A DNA stretch of 64,000 nt from Flavobacterium sp. ov086 (GCF_900187965.1 NZ_FZNL01000008.1:147149-211148); one strand, 5' to 3'. Shown: positions 25,786-35,461, numbered from the stretch's first letter. Numbers and translations are program-made. Notes: generated by a model not told the origin, from the letters alone.

Positions 25786-25804
25786 CACTTTAAATTTAAA
25801 TATC

Positions 25805-26191
25805 ATGGAAACTACAAAAATCTTAATTGGTTACGGAATCTATTTACCAATCGCTTTATTTCTTACATATTACGTTTCTAAAACGCTTTTCAAAAACGGA
25901 AAAATCTTTATGCTGGACATCTTCAAAGGACGAGAAGAAATTGCAGAAGCAACCAATAAACTTTTTGAAACGGGATTCTATCTTTTAAATATTGGCTTTG
26001 CCTTAATGATCTTAGAACTTCAGTTAAGCCAGGACAGCTATCAGCAATTAATTGAAAGATTAAGCTATAAAATTGGTGGATTTTCAATTTATCTTGGTAT
26101 AATGTTATTCTTCAATTTATATTTCTTCTTCAGAGGAAAAAGAAAAGCTAAAGAAGCGCAACAAGAAGAAAGATTAGTTTTTAAAGCATAA
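25805..26191 (+). CDS. three-segment membrane protein, paralogue of the previous gene
   Basis: A 128-residue protein sharing the layout of the preceding product with a longer basic, Glu-rich tail (FRGKRKAKEAQQEERL). It is 19 bases downstream of its paralogue. The two might pair as a heteromer. Function unknown. Confidence 0.75.
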   Translation: METTKILIGYGIYLPIALFLTYYVSKTLFKNGKIFMLDIFKGREEIAEATNKLFETGFYLLNIGFALMILELQLSQDSYQQLIERLSYKIGGFSIYLGIMLFFNLYFFFRGKRKAKEAQQEERLVFKA

Positions 26192-26205
26192 TTTACTTAA
26201 AAGTT

Positions 26206-26293
26206 TTGCCACGAATTGCACGAATTATCACGAATTAATATTTGAAGCAGATTTTACACATTTAAAAATTCGCGTAATTCGCGTAATTCGTGG
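26206..26293. repeat. GCCACGAATT-type intergenic palindrome
   Basis: TTGCCACGAATTGCACGAATT at the left end is the inverted counterpart of the right-hand GCGTAATTCGTGGC, with repeated CACGAATT and GCGTAATT words inside. It has the same outer arms as 3320-3560 and interrupts the operon between the paralogue pair and the epimerase gene. Confidence 0.8.
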
Positions 26294-26308
26294 CTAAAAA
26301 AAAACACA

Positions 26309-27220
26309 ATGAAAAAACTCATAATCGCAGCCGGAACTGGTTTTCTAGGACAAGTTTTGGTCAATCATTTCAAAAATAAATTTGAAGAAATTGTAATTCT
26401 AACTCGAGGAAAATCTCAAACTATTGACGGAATTAAATATGTAAACTGGAATGCAAAGACTTTTTCGGGTTGGGAAAAGGAATTAGAAAACGCAACGGTT
26501 TTAATTAATCTCGCAGGAAAATCTGTTGATTGCCGTTATACCAAAGAAAACAAAAAAGAAATTCTATTATCCCGAATTGAAAGTACAAAGGTTTTAAACC
26601 AAGCCGTCTTAAACTGCAAAAATCCTCCAAAACATTGGCTGAATTCGTCAACTTCTACTATTTATCGTTTTTCTTTGGATAAAGAAATGGACGAAGTTAA
26701 TGGCGAAATTGGAAATGATTTTTCTATAAACGTCGCGCTATCTTGGGAAAAAGCATTCTTTAAAACCGAAACTCCAAATACATTAAAAACTGCTTTAAGA
26801 ACTTCAATTGTTCTTGGCAAAAAAGGCGGCGCTTTTATTCCGCTTAAAACTTTGGCAAAAATTGGTTTTGGAGGAAAACAAGGAAAAGGAAATCAGTTTG
26901 TAAGTTGGATTCATGAAGAAGATTTTGCAAATGCAATTGACTTTATCGTTCAAAAAGAAATAACCGGCGTTATAAATATTGTTTCTCCTAAACCTGTTTC
27001 TAATGTTGATTTCATGCAAAAACTCCGAAAAGCAATTGGTTTTCCTTTTGGTATTCCGATGAATACTTTCTTATTGAAAATTGGATCTTTTTTCATTCGA
27101 ACAGAACCCGAATTGGTTTTGAAAAGCAGAAATGTGATTCCGAAACGACTTTTAGAAAATGGATTTAAATTTAAGTTTGGAAACATTGACGAGGCTTTTA
27201 AAAAATTATTAAATAAATGA
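26309..27220 (+). CDS. TIGR01777-type NAD(P)-dependent epimerase
   Basis: A 303-residue SDR-fold protein: GTGFLGQVLVNHF nucleotide-binding start, INLAGKSVDCRYTKENKKEIL, and the C-terminal FPFGIPMNTFLLKIGSFFIRTEPELVLKSRNVIPKRLLENGFKFKF stretch, which is the DUF1731 pattern of the TIGR01777 family. The enzymatic substrate of this family is unknown. The last four bases overlap the next ATG. Confidence 0.88.
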   Translation: MKKLIIAAGTGFLGQVLVNHFKNKFEEIVILTRGKSQTIDGIKYVNWNAKTFSGWEKELENATVLINLAGKSVDCRYTKENKKEILLSRIESTKVLNQAVLNCKNPPKHWLNSSTSTIYRFSLDKEMDEVNGEIGNDFSINVALSWEKAFFKTETPNTLKTALRTSIVLGKKGGAFIPLKTLAKIGFGGKQGKGNQFVSWIHEEDFANAIDFIVQKEITGVINIVSPKPVSNVDFMQKLRKAIGFPFGIPMNTFLLKIGSFFIRTEPELVLKSRNVIPKRLLENGFKFKFGNIDEAFKKLLNK

Positions 27221-27603
27221 ATACGATTTTGATGTTAAGACATTGGATATTCACATTATTATGCGGACCAATTATTTTCGCTATAATAAATGGATTTACA
27301 TCTAATTGGAGTGCAAACAATTTTTATGGCTTTTTTCAACTCTATCCATTTGCAATAATACTAGGATTGCTTTTTTCATTGCCAACTTATATTTTTTATA
27401 TGTTGATTTTTCTCCTTTTTAAAAACATAAAAATGATTTATGAAAGAATAATTCTAGTCACAATTGTAATAATTGGCGTTTTTATAACAACAGCGCTCAT
27501 CAATGGAATTGTGTGGTTTGACCTTGCCATATCTTATTCAATTTCATCGATTATAGCAGGAATATTTTTTACAATGTATTTTAAAAATGAAACCGAATCA
27601 TGA
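27217..27603 (+). CDS. four-segment membrane protein
   Basis: A 128-residue protein with four likely membrane segments, unknown family. Its ATG overlaps the stop of the epimerase gene by four bases (ATGA) and its own stop overlaps the next start in the same manner, so translation is coupled across three genes. Confidence 0.75.
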   Translation: MNTILMLRHWIFTLLCGPIIFAIINGFTSNWSANNFYGFFQLYPFAIILGLLFSLPTYIFYMLIFLLFKNIKMIYERIILVTIVIIGVFITTALINGIVWFDLAISYSISSIIAGIFFTMYFKNETES

Positions 27604-28061
27604 CAACTATTCACCTCACAACAAAAATAAAAGCACCAAAACAAATCGTCTTTGATGCTTCAAGAAATATTGATATTCATCAGCAATCTGCAAGTCCTTC
27701 AAAAGAAAAAGCAATTGCAGGCGTAAAATCAGGTTTGATCAATTTAAACGAAACGGTAACCTGGCGTGGCAAACATTTTGGTTTTTATCTCACTCATAAA
27801 AGCAGAATTACCGCAATGGATTTCTACGATTATTTTGTAGATGAAATGGAAAAAGGAAAATTCAAATCGTTCAAACACGAACATTTTTTTGAAGAAGAGA
27901 ACGGCATCACAATTATGAAAGACAAATTGCAATATGAAACTCCGTGTGGAATCTTCGGGGAACTTTTTGACATTTTATTTTTAGAAAAACATCTTACCAA
28001 CTTTCTTCTGGAACGAAATAAAGTTTTGAAAGAAGTATCAATGAATATCGCAATTTCCTGA
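27600..28061 (+). CDS. SRPBCC-family (START-like) protein
   Basis: A 153-residue protein of the polyketide-cyclase/START-like ligand-binding fold. The start TTIHLTTKIKAPKQIVFDASRNIDIHQQS, the middle GLINLNETVTWRGKHFGF and the end (GELFDILFLEKHLTNFLLERNKVLKEV) fit flavobacterial SRPBCC proteins that often accompany TIGR01777 epimerases. It probably binds a hydrophobic ligand. It closes the coupled gene trio. Confidence 0.85.
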   Translation: MTTIHLTTKIKAPKQIVFDASRNIDIHQQSASPSKEKAIAGVKSGLINLNETVTWRGKHFGFYLTHKSRITAMDFYDYFVDEMEKGKFKSFKHEHFFEEENGITIMKDKLQYETPCGIFGELFDILFLEKHLTNFLLERNKVLKEVSMNIAIS

Positions 28062-28071
28062 TTTGGGTTCT

Positions 28072-28626
28072 CTACTTAATAAACTCAACTGTGAATTTTG
28101 GATCCCAATAATAATAACCATATAACTCATGAGAATCGAATTTATCATTAAGAATATAAAGTGCAAAATACACAAAAACATCTTCTGTTCCTTCGTACCT
28201 TATTTTAGTACTATAGCAAGCTGAATTCTCTTCTTTAAAAACTGGAGGCAAATAATTATATGAATCTGGATTAGGATGTGCAGCTTTAATTTTGGTAAAA
28301 TACTGTCCAAATGGTGTAAAGATTATGTTTCCACCTCCATGCTCAACTTTGTACATTAGCATTTTGGATTCCTCACAATTTTGTTGAATTGTGGTAGCCC
28401 TAAAATAAAAATCATCTGCAATTTTTGTTTTTAGACTTACATCTGCTGTTCCCTGCACTGAGATAATTTCTCTTGGATTATAAACAATCAAATGGTTGCC
28501 ATTGTGATCTACTTTTTGAGCTTTATTAGGATCTGTATTTCGAGGATAATTTTTCTTAATATATTCAGCATTTATTACAAAAAGAACATCGATAGTTTCA
28601 GGACTAAATTTTAAATTTTCATTCAT
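28072..28626 (-). CDS. AidA/PixA-family inclusion-body-like protein
   Basis: A 184-residue protein. ETIDVLFVINAEYIKKNYPRNTDPN near the start, VYNPREIISVQGTADVSL, DDFYFRATTIQQN and the terminal GYYYWDPKFTVEF match the AidA/PixA family (inclusion-body proteins of Xenorhabdus and AidA of Ralstonia/Burkholderia). I choose ATG 28626; the ATG at 28668 adds 14 residues unlike the family. Their role is unknown, sometimes linked to quorum sensing or host contact. It converges with the SRPBCC gene. Confidence 0.8.
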   Translation of the reverse strand: MNENLKFSPETIDVLFVINAEYIKKNYPRNTDPNKAQKVDHNGNHLIVYNPREIISVQGTADVSLKTKIADDFYFRATTIQQNCEESKMLMYKVEHGGGNIIFTPFGQYFTKIKAAHPNPDSYNYLPPVFKEENSACYSTKIRYEGTEDVFVYFALYILNDKFDSHELYGYYYWDPKFTVEFIK

Positions 28627-28800
28627 GATATATGTATTTTTATATATCAAAACTAGATTAAACATCAAAATTGCTTAAAAGAAATGCCACAAAAAGCAAG
28701 TTTCATGTCATAACACAAATAAAACAAGTCGTGAAATTTTGGAGGAAACAAATAAGGTTTTGAAAAGAGTTTCAGAAACAGATTTACTTTAGTTTAAAAC

Positions 28801-29238
28801 TCAATCATTATCCTGATCGTCAAAAATAATAACTTCATCTAATGCATCCTGACTGTTTCTTTTATAAAACATTCTATACATTAAAAAGATAGAAAAAATA
28901 TTAATTGTAAGATGTGCCATATAAATCCAGAAATTCATGGGAATCCAGATATTATAAATCAATGTGGCAAAAATAGCTATAACAACCAACATGAATTTCT
29001 GATAGAATCGGACAAGTGATCCATTTATAAAAGCCAATGCCAAAATCACCAATGCCACTAATCTGTTGAAAATACCAGCGAAAATAACGGAAAATCCACA
29101 AACAAAAATGGACATAAAAAGGTAAGATCCTATAATTAGCGGCCAAACAAAACCCAGGAAAAACATCCAGCAAAAAAAGAATATAATGAACTGTAAGTTC
29201 GTGAATTTGAATCCAAAAAAAGAAACTTGTTTTTCCAT
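28801..29238 (-). CDS. four-segment membrane protein of unknown function
   Basis: A 145-residue hydrophobic protein with four or five membrane segments, ending in an acidic tail (VIIFDDQDND). The organisation resembles small flavobacterial DUF6804-like membrane proteins, but I would not rely on that. It stands alone, diverging from the DUF1090-like gene. Confidence 0.7.
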   Translation of the reverse strand: MEKQVSFFGFKFTNLQFIIFFFCWMFFLGFVWPLIIGSYLFMSIFVCGFSVIFAGIFNRLVALVILALAFINGSLVRFYQKFMLVVIAIFATLIYNIWIPMNFWIYMAHLTINIFSIFLMYRMFYKRNSQDALDEVIIFDDQDND

Positions 29239-29397
29239 GTGGTATATTTATTTTCAAATATAGTTTTAATAATTATCAGAATAAAAGATATTATCTCAAA
29301 AGTTAAACTGAACTTAAATCGATTGAAGAAGGATTAAAAAGTCAGAAATTATCCCTATTTTCGAAAAATATATCCGAAATTATTAAAAATTAAAATT

Positions 29398-29796
29398 ATG
29401 ACAATAAAGACTAAAATTTTATCGATAGCATTTTTCGCCATTTCTTTTATCGGATTTTCACAAAGTAATTGTAAAGATCTTAAAGGCTGCGAAAGAAAAT
29501 TATGTGAATTAAATATCAAACTAACTTCTGCTAAAAAAGCCGGCAATCAAAATCAAATAAAAGGAGTTGAAAATGCTATAGCTCAAACTAAAAAGAACTG
29601 TACCACAAAAACAGTTGCTACTGATCTTGACAAAAAAGTAAAAGAAAAACAACAAAAAGTTACGGAAAGAACTAACGATTTGAACAAAGCTATTAAGGAT
29701 AACGAAAGCAAAGAAAAAATCGACAAGAAAAGAAAGAAATTAGACGAAGCTAAGGCTGACTTGAATAAAGCTTTGGCGGAACAAAAAACGAAATAG
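29398..29796 (+). CDS. DUF1090-like periplasmic protein (YqjC-type)
   Basis: A 132-residue protein: a signal peptide (residues 1-21, ending FSQ), then CKDLKGCERKLCELNIKLTSAKKAGNQNQIKGVENAIAQTKKNC and a highly charged Lys/Glu coiled region. The Cys spacing and helical heptads match DUF1090 proteins of the periplasm. Function unknown. Confidence 0.85.
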   Translation: MTIKTKILSIAFFAISFIGFSQSNCKDLKGCERKLCELNIKLTSAKKAGNQNQIKGVENAIAQTKKNCTTKTVATDLDKKVKEKQQKVTERTNDLNKAIKDNESKEKIDKKRKKLDEAKADLNKALAEQKTK

Positions 29797-29868
29797 ATTA
29801 TTTAGTTTTTTCTCGCAGATTTTACAGATTTAACGGATTTTATAAATGAGTTAGATTCATTTCAATTG

Positions 29869-29981
29869 CCTCCAGCTTTAGCTAGAAGTTAAAATTCATT
29901 TCAAAGTGGGTTTAGCCAAAAACATCAGGTTTGGCTAAACCCACTAATTTTATATTTCATTCCTAGAGCTAAAGCTGGAGG
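29869..29981. repeat. nested inverted repeat (CCTCCAGCTTTAGCT type)
   Basis: CCTCCAGCTTTAGCT at 29869 is the inverse of AGCTAAAGCTGGAGG ending at 29981, and inside it GTGGGTTTAGCCAAA (29906-29920) is the inverse of TTTGGCTAAACCCAC (29930-29944). It lies between convergent genes (29398-29796 and 30094-30900). Confidence 0.85.
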
Positions 29982-30036
29982 AAATTCAAAATTAATAATT
30001 CTCTTTTGAAAACCTTATTTCTTATTTTTACGATTT

Positions 30037-30080
30037 GCGTGAGAAATAGAAGCGGATAGCCCGGGGCGAACACGCCCGAA
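30037..30080. repeat. GC-rich dispersed repeat, copy A
   Basis: GCGTGAGAAATAGAAGCGGATAGCCCG and a following GGGCGAACACGCCC hairpin stand out from the AT-rich surroundings. The words GCGTGAG, ATAGAAGC and GGATAGCCCG recur at 60772-60820. It is the 3' flank of the prenyltransferase-like gene. Confidence 0.7.
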
Positions 30081-30093
30081 GAATGAAGCTTAT

Positions 30094-30900
30094 CTACAAA
30101 AAAACAATCATAAGCCACCAAAATATCGGAACACTTTCGACCCAGAAAGAAGTATAATATTTAGAGCGATTTGGGTTTGCAAAGGCAATAAAAAGCATCA
30201 AAGTGATTACCATTATTAAATTGATGAGAAGATCATGAAGATCAAATGTCAAAATTCCAACCACCCAAAACGGAACCATCAATGCAAAACCTAAGATTTT
30301 AGTTCGCTTAACGCCAATAGTCTGCGGAACGGTTTGTAAATGCGGGTCATCATTTGCTAAATCTATTATCTCGAAAACTAAAATCAAGACAAAAACCAAC
30401 ACAAAACGCTGAATACATTTTACAAAAAAATTGGGAGTAAAAGGAATTTCGGCATTTATTATAGGTAAAACCAGCGTTGCTCCTACCCAACAAATTGCTA
30501 CAATGTAAATTTTTACGCCTGCCCAATTTCGGGCATTTCTTCTATTTGGAAAAAACGGAAGTGTATAAAGTGCCGTTATAGCAAATATTCCGACAGAGAC
30601 AATTTGGGTAATTTGTTTTAAATGGAAAAAATAATAGCCAACTAAAACCAGTGAAATAAAACTCAAAACGGCAATAATTTTCAGCTGAATTCCTATTGTT
30701 TTTTTCTTTACGCGAACTAAAGCATCGTATTTAACAAAATTATACCCCACAATTGTTCCAAAAAAAACAAATAACGCCATTGGCTCATCATACTGAATAT
30801 GAAACACATGAAACGTAATTCGCACGAGTGCGTAACACGATAAAGCCACATGAATACTGCTATTCAGGTAAAAATCTAATATCCGTTTTGATACTATCAT
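30094..30900 (-). CDS. UbiA-like prenyltransferase family membrane protein
   Basis: A 268-residue protein with about seven to eight membrane segments. The second Asp-rich motif of UbiA proteins is visible as EIIDLANDDPHLQTVPQTIG; the first, normally NxxxDxxxD, is present only as a weakened NFVKYDALVR. It could be a UbiA relative with altered substrate or reduced activity. The stop faces the dispersed repeat and the start diverges from gcvP. Confidence 0.65.
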   Translation of the reverse strand: MIVSKRILDFYLNSSIHVALSCYALVRITFHVFHIQYDEPMALFVFFGTIVGYNFVKYDALVRVKKKTIGIQLKIIAVLSFISLVLVGYYFFHLKQITQIVSVGIFAITALYTLPFFPNRRNARNWAGVKIYIVAICWVGATLVLPIINAEIPFTPNFFVKCIQRFVLVFVLILVFEIIDLANDDPHLQTVPQTIGVKRTKILGFALMVPFWVVGILTFDLHDLLINLIMVITLMLFIAFANPNRSKYYTSFWVESVPIFWWLMIVFL

Positions 30901-30996
30901 ACCTCAAATCTAATCAATTATTAACAAATCAACTCTTTAGTTGTAAATTTCATAAAAAATGAAGTTAAAAATGCCAATTAAATTATTAATAATACT

Positions 30997-31004
30997 TAAT
31001 TTTG
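30997..31004 (+). promoter_or_regulatory. candidate -7 box of gcvP
   Basis: TAATTTTG (exact TAnnTTTG) lies 31 bases before the gcvP ATG. No TTG is found at the -33 position. Confidence 0.45.
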
Positions 31005-31035
31005 CGCGACAAAAAAACAACACTATTACAACTAT

Positions 31036-33885
31036 ATGAAAACAGATGCTTTTGCTTTAAGACACATTGGTCCAAGAGAAACAGATCTTCAACACATGTT
31101 ACAAACCATTGGAGTTGAATCGATCGAACAACTTGTTTATGAAACCCTTCCAGATGACATTCGTTTAAAAGCACCTTTAAACTTAGATCCAGCGATGACT
31201 GAGTATGAGTTTTCAAACCATATTCTGCAATTAGGAAACAAAAATAAACTTTTTAAAACATATATTGGTCTAGGTTACAATCAGGCAATCGTTCCTGCTG
31301 TAATTCAACGTAATGTTTTTGAAAATCCAGGATGGTACACAGCTTATACCCCATATCAGGCTGAAATTGCACAAGGTCGTCTTGAAGCGATTTTAAATTT
31401 CCAAACTACTGTTATCGAGTTAACAGGAATGGAGATTGCAAATGCTTCTCTATTAGATGAAGGAACTGCTGCTGCAGAAGCTATGGCTTTGTTGCTTGAC
31501 GTTCGTTCCCGCGATCAAAAGAAAAATAACGTAAATAAATTTTTCGTTTCTGAAGAAATTTTACCTCAAACACTTTCAGTTTTACAAACTCGTGCAACAC
31601 CAATTGGCGTTGAATTAGTAATTGGAAACCATGAAACTTTTGACTTCTCTACAGAATTCTTCGGAGCTATTTTACAATACCCTGGAAAATATGGACAAGT
31701 TTACGATTATACTGCTTTTATTGAAAAAGCGGCTGCAAGCGAAATTAAAGTAGCAGTTGCGGCTGATATCTTAAGCTTAGCTAAATTAACCCCTCCGGGA
31801 GAAATGGGTGCTGCAGTTGTAGTTGGAACTACACAACGTTTCGGAATTCCGTTAGGTTACGGTGGTCCTCACGCTGCCTATTTTGCAACTAAAGAAGAAT
31901 ACAAACGAAGCATGCCAGGACGTATCATTGGTGTTACTATTGATACTAACGGAAACCGTGCTTTACGTATGGCTTTGCAAACTCGTGAACAACACATCAA
32001 ACGTGATAAAGCGACTTCAAACATTTGTACGGCTCAGGTTTTATTATCTGTAATGGCTGGTATGTATGCGGTTTATCACGGGCCAAAAGGTTTACAATAT
32101 ATTGCTAATAAAGTTCATGCTGCGGCTGCAACTTTGGCAAATGAATTGAAAAACTTAGGTTTAGAGCAAGTTAACTCAGCTTTCTTTGACACTATCTTAG
32201 TTAAAGCTGATGCCAAAAAAGTAAAAGAGGTTGCAGAAGCAAACGAAGTAAACTTTTACTATGCTGACGAAAATACAATCTCAATTTCATTAAACGAAAC
32301 TACTAGCGTTTCTGATGTAAATGACATTATCAATATTTTTGCTACAGCACTTTCTTTAAAAGCTACTACAGTTTCTGAATTGACAGAAACAAATCATTAC
32401 CCAGAAACTTTAAACAGAACTTCTGCTTTCTTAGAGCATGATGTTTTCAACAAATACCATTCGGAAACAGCTTTGATGCGTTATATCAAAATGTTAGAAC
32501 GTAAAGATTTAGCGTTAAATCACTCGATGATTTCGTTAGGTTCTTGTACAATGAAATTGAACGCTGCTGCAGAAATGCTTCCGTTAAGTAACCCAAACTG
32601 GAATAACATTCACCCATTTGCTCCGCTTGATCAGGCACAAGGATATCAGGAAATGTTGAAAAAATTAGAGCAGCAATTAAATGTAATTACTGGTTTTGCA
32701 GGAACGACTTTGCAACCTAACTCAGGTGCACAAGGAGAATATGCAGGACTTATGGTAATTCGTGCGTACCACCAATCTCGTGGAGACGATCATAGAAACA
32801 TTGCTTTGATTCCTTCATCTGCGCACGGTACAAACCCGGCTTCTGCTGCTATGGCGGGAATGAAAGTTGTGGTTACTAAAACTCTTGAAAACGGAAATAT
32901 CGACGTTGAAGATTTACGCGAAAAAGCAATTCTTCATAAAGATAACCTTTCCTGTTTGATGGTAACTTATCCATCTACTCACGGAGTTTTTGAAAGTGCT
33001 ATTCAAGAAATTACAAAAATTATCCACGATAATGGTGGACAAGTTTATATGGATGGTGCAAACATGAACGCTCAGGTTGGATTAACAAATCCTGCTACAA
33101 TTGGAGCTGACGTTTGTCACTTGAACTTACACAAAACATTCGCGATTCCTCACGGTGGTGGAGGTCCAGGTGTTGGTCCTATTTGCGTAGCGCCACAATT
33201 GGTTCCTTTCTTACCAGGAAATCCAGTTATTCCAACAGGAGGAGAAACTGCAATTACAGCTATTTCTGCCGCTCCTTGGGGATCTGCTTTAGTATGTTTA
33301 ATTTCTTACGGATACATTTCGATGCTTGGTGCTGATGGATTAAAAAGCGCTACAGAGCATGCAATCCTTAATGCAAACTACATTAAAGAAAAATTAAACG
33401 GACACTACGATACTTTATATTCTGGAGAAATGGGTCGTGCAGCTCACGAAATGATCTTAGAATGTCGTCCTTTCAAACAAAAAGGAATCGAAGTAACGGA
33501 TATCGCAAAACGTTTAATGGATTACGGTTTCCACGCGCCAACAGTTTCTTTCCCGGTTGCAGGAACTTTAATGATCGAACCTACTGAAAGTGAAAACTTA
33601 GAAGAATTAGATCGTTTTTGTGAGGCTATGATTTCTATCAGAAAAGAAATTGAAGCTGCTACAATCGAAGACAGTAACAACGTATTGAAAAATTCTCCTC
33701 ATACTTTAGCAATGCTAACTTCTGAAACTTGGGAATTTCCATATACAAGAGAACAAGCTGCTTTCCCATTAGAATATATTGCCGAAAACAAATTCTGGCC
33801 TTCAGTTAGAAGAGCTGATGATGCTTTTGGAGATAGAAACCTAATCTGTAGCTGTGCTCCTATTGAAGCTTATATGGAAGAATAG
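31036..33885 (+). CDS. gcvP: glycine dehydrogenase (decarboxylating), P protein
   Basis: A 949-residue single-chain P protein of the glycine cleavage system, with a PLP-dependent glycine decarboxylase in both fused halves. The [14 protein letters not shown] start, [21 protein letters not shown] and the PLP-lysine motif [16 protein letters not shown] (lysine near residue 700) are clear. The full fused length is intact. No gcvT or gcvH lies nearby, as is common in these genomes. Confidence 0.98.
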   Translation: MKTDAFALRHIGPRETDLQHMLQTIGVESIEQLVYETLPDDIRLKAPLNLDPAMTEYEFSNHILQLGNKNKLFKTYIGLGYNQAIVPAVIQRNVFENPGWYTAYTPYQAEIAQGRLEAILNFQTTVIELTGMEIANASLLDEGTAAAEAMALLLDVRSRDQKKNNVNKFFVSEEILPQTLSVLQTRATPIGVELVIGNHETFDFSTEFFGAILQYPGKYGQVYDYTAFIEKAAASEIKVAVAADILSLAKLTPPGEMGAAVVVGTTQRFGIPLGYGGPHAAYFATKEEYKRSMPGRIIGVTIDTNGNRALRMALQTREQHIKRDKATSNICTAQVLLSVMAGMYAVYHGPKGLQYIANKVHAAAATLANELKNLGLEQVNSAFFDTILVKADAKKVKEVAEANEVNFYYADENTISISLNETTSVSDVNDIINIFATALSLKATTVSELTETNHYPETLNRTSAFLEHDVFNKYHSETALMRYIKMLERKDLALNHSMISLGSCTMKLNAAAEMLPLSNPNWNNIHPFAPLDQAQGYQEMLKKLEQQLNVITGFAGTTLQPNSGAQGEYAGLMVIRAYHQSRGDDHRNIALIPSSAHGTNPASAAMAGMKVVVTKTLENGNIDVEDLREKAILHKDNLSCLMVTYPSTHGVFESAIQEITKIIHDNGGQVYMDGANMNAQVGLTNPATIGADVCHLNLHKTFAIPHGGGGPGVGPICVAPQLVPFLPGNPVIPTGGETAITAISAAPWGSALVCLISYGYISMLGADGLKSATEHAILNANYIKEKLNGHYDTLYSGEMGRAAHEMILECRPFKQKGIEVTDIAKRLMDYGFHAPTVSFPVAGTLMIEPTESENLEELDRFCEAMISIRKEIEAATIEDSNNVLKNSPHTLAMLTSETWEFPYTREQAAFPLEYIAENKFWPSVRRADDAFGDRNLICSCAPIEAYMEE

Positions 33886-33905
33886 TTTTTCCTAAAGATA
33901 TATTT

Positions 33906-33944
33906 ATACCCGACTGGTTTTAAAAACTCGTCGGGTATTTTTTT
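33906..33944 (+). terminator. terminator after gcvP
   Basis: TACCCGAC and GTCGGGTA pair around a 13-base loop and are followed by seven T, 20 bases after the gcvP stop. Confidence 0.9.
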
Positions 33945-34159
33945 ACCATAACCCCAAAAAATGTCAAAAAAAAATTTCTGGCACCATTGATTTCAAACGT
34001 TTGAAATCTCGGTAAAACCAAAAAATCATTAAAAAATTAACAATATATCCTGTAAATAATTATTATTTCATAATTATATGCGTGCATAGTATATTTTATG
34101 ACAGTTATCATGATTTTATTTATACTTTAGCAATAAATTTACCGGATAATCGAGGAATA

Positions 34160-35218
34160 ATGAAAATAAAAATAATAGGTATAGGAAGTTATATTCCAAA
34201 TAAAGAAGTAAGCAATACTGACTTTGGCGATCATGTTTTTTTGAATGAAGACGGGACTCCTTTTGGTTACCCAAATGAAGTTGTAATAAAAAAATTTAAA
34301 GGTATTACCGGGATCGAAAATCGTCGTTATGCCGAAGACCAACATACCTCATCTGATTTAGCATATTTTGCAGCCGAAAGAGCTCTTGAAAACGCCAAAA
34401 TAGATCGTGAAACTCTAGATTACATCATTTTTGCACATAATTTTGGTGACGTAAAAACAGGAACAAATCAATCTGATATTTTGCCAAGTTTAGCAACACG
34501 TGTTAAAAATAAACTAGACATCAAAAATCCTAAATGTGTTGCTTACGATATTCTTTTTGGATGTCCGGGCTGGATTGAAGGTGTTTTGCAGGCAAATGCA
34601 TTCATTAAATCAGGAATGGCAAAACGCGTTATGGTAATTGGCGCCGAAACCTTATCAAGAGTTGTAGATCATCATGATCGTGATTCTATGATTTATTCTG
34701 ATGGTGCAGGTGTTTCAATTCTTGAAGCTTCTGATGATGAAGCTGGTTTGTTATCTTACGAAAGTGCCACTTTTGCAAATGAAGAAGCCAACTTTTTATA
34801 CTTCGGAAAATCATACAACCCAGATTTAGATCCAGACATTAAATACATTAAAATGTATGGACGTAAAATCTACGAATTTGCTTTAAGCCAGGTTCCATGT
34901 GCAATGAAAAGCTGTTTAGACAAAAGTGGAATTGCAATTGACGACGTAAAGAAAATCCTTATTCATCAGGCTAACGAAAAAATGGACGAGGCAATTATTG
35001 CCCGTTTCTACAAACTTTACGACAAAACTGCACCCGAAAATATTATGCCAATGAGTATTCACGATTTAGGAAACTCAAGCGTTGCAACTGTACCCACTCT
35101 TTATGATTTATTGATTCAGGGAAAACTTGAAAACCACGAAATCAATAAAGGAGATGTTGTAATTTTTGCTTCGGTTGGAGCGGGAATGAATGTTAATGCA
35201 TTTGTCTATAGATATTAA
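34160..35218 (+). CDS. 3-oxoacyl-ACP synthase III family protein (FabH-like)
   Basis: A 352-residue thiolase-fold enzyme that condenses an acyl-CoA with malonyl-ACP. The catalytic Cys is in ILFGCPGWIEG, the His in LIHQANEKM and the Asn in LGNSSVATVP, so the triad is complete. I choose ATG 34160 (MKIKIIGIGSYIPNKEV); the start at 34082 adds 26 residues unlike the family. This long FabH form is often a second, specialised copy in flavobacteria. Confidence 0.92.
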   Translation: MKIKIIGIGSYIPNKEVSNTDFGDHVFLNEDGTPFGYPNEVVIKKFKGITGIENRRYAEDQHTSSDLAYFAAERALENAKIDRETLDYIIFAHNFGDVKTGTNQSDILPSLATRVKNKLDIKNPKCVAYDILFGCPGWIEGVLQANAFIKSGMAKRVMVIGAETLSRVVDHHDRDSMIYSDGAGVSILEASDDEAGLLSYESATFANEEANFLYFGKSYNPDLDPDIKYIKMYGRKIYEFALSQVPCAMKSCLDKSGIAIDDVKKILIHQANEKMDEAIIARFYKLYDKTAPENIMPMSIHDLGNSSVATVPTLYDLLIQGKLENHEINKGDVVIFASVGAGMNVNAFVYRY

Positions 35219-35244
35219 ATCGATCTAAATATTTTATTATAAAC

Positions 35245-35280
35245 AAAACCCGTTTAGCTTTAATTGGCTAAACGGGTTTT
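35245..35280 (+). terminator. strong terminator after the FabH-like gene
   Basis: AAAACCCGTTTAGC and GCTAAACGGGTTTT pair perfectly around an eight-base loop. It also closes transcription arriving on the minus strand from the 35339-40126 locus. Confidence 0.92.
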
Positions 35281-35338
35281 CTTATAAACAGTATCAAGTT
35301 ATGCTATCAAATTGATGTTCTTACATTATTAATTTTCA

Positions 35339-35461
35339 TCAATAAAACAAAACATCAATAGCGAAGAGTAGCGACACTATACTTAATATACATATCACTA
35401 TTCCAATAAAAGTTAACTTATTTGGTATTTTTCCAAAAATATCGTCCTCATTTTTTTTCAT
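35339..35461 (-). CDS. 40-residue single-pass membrane peptide coupled to the ABC exporter
   Basis: A short frame starting MKKNEDDIFGKIPNKLTF, followed by one hydrophobic segment (about 17-35) and ending DVLFY. Its ATG overlaps the exporter stop as TGATG, a strong sign of translational coupling and therefore of a real gene. It may be an accessory or regulatory subunit of the exporter or an immunity-type peptide; neither is proven. Confidence 0.7.
   Translation of the reverse strand: MKKNEDDIFGKIPNKLTFIGIVICILSIVSLLFAIDVLFY

Noticed and set aside
34082..34159. Upstream start for the FabH-like protein
   Set aside because: The extra 26 residues are unlike the family and precede the conserved MKIKIIGIGSYIP start.
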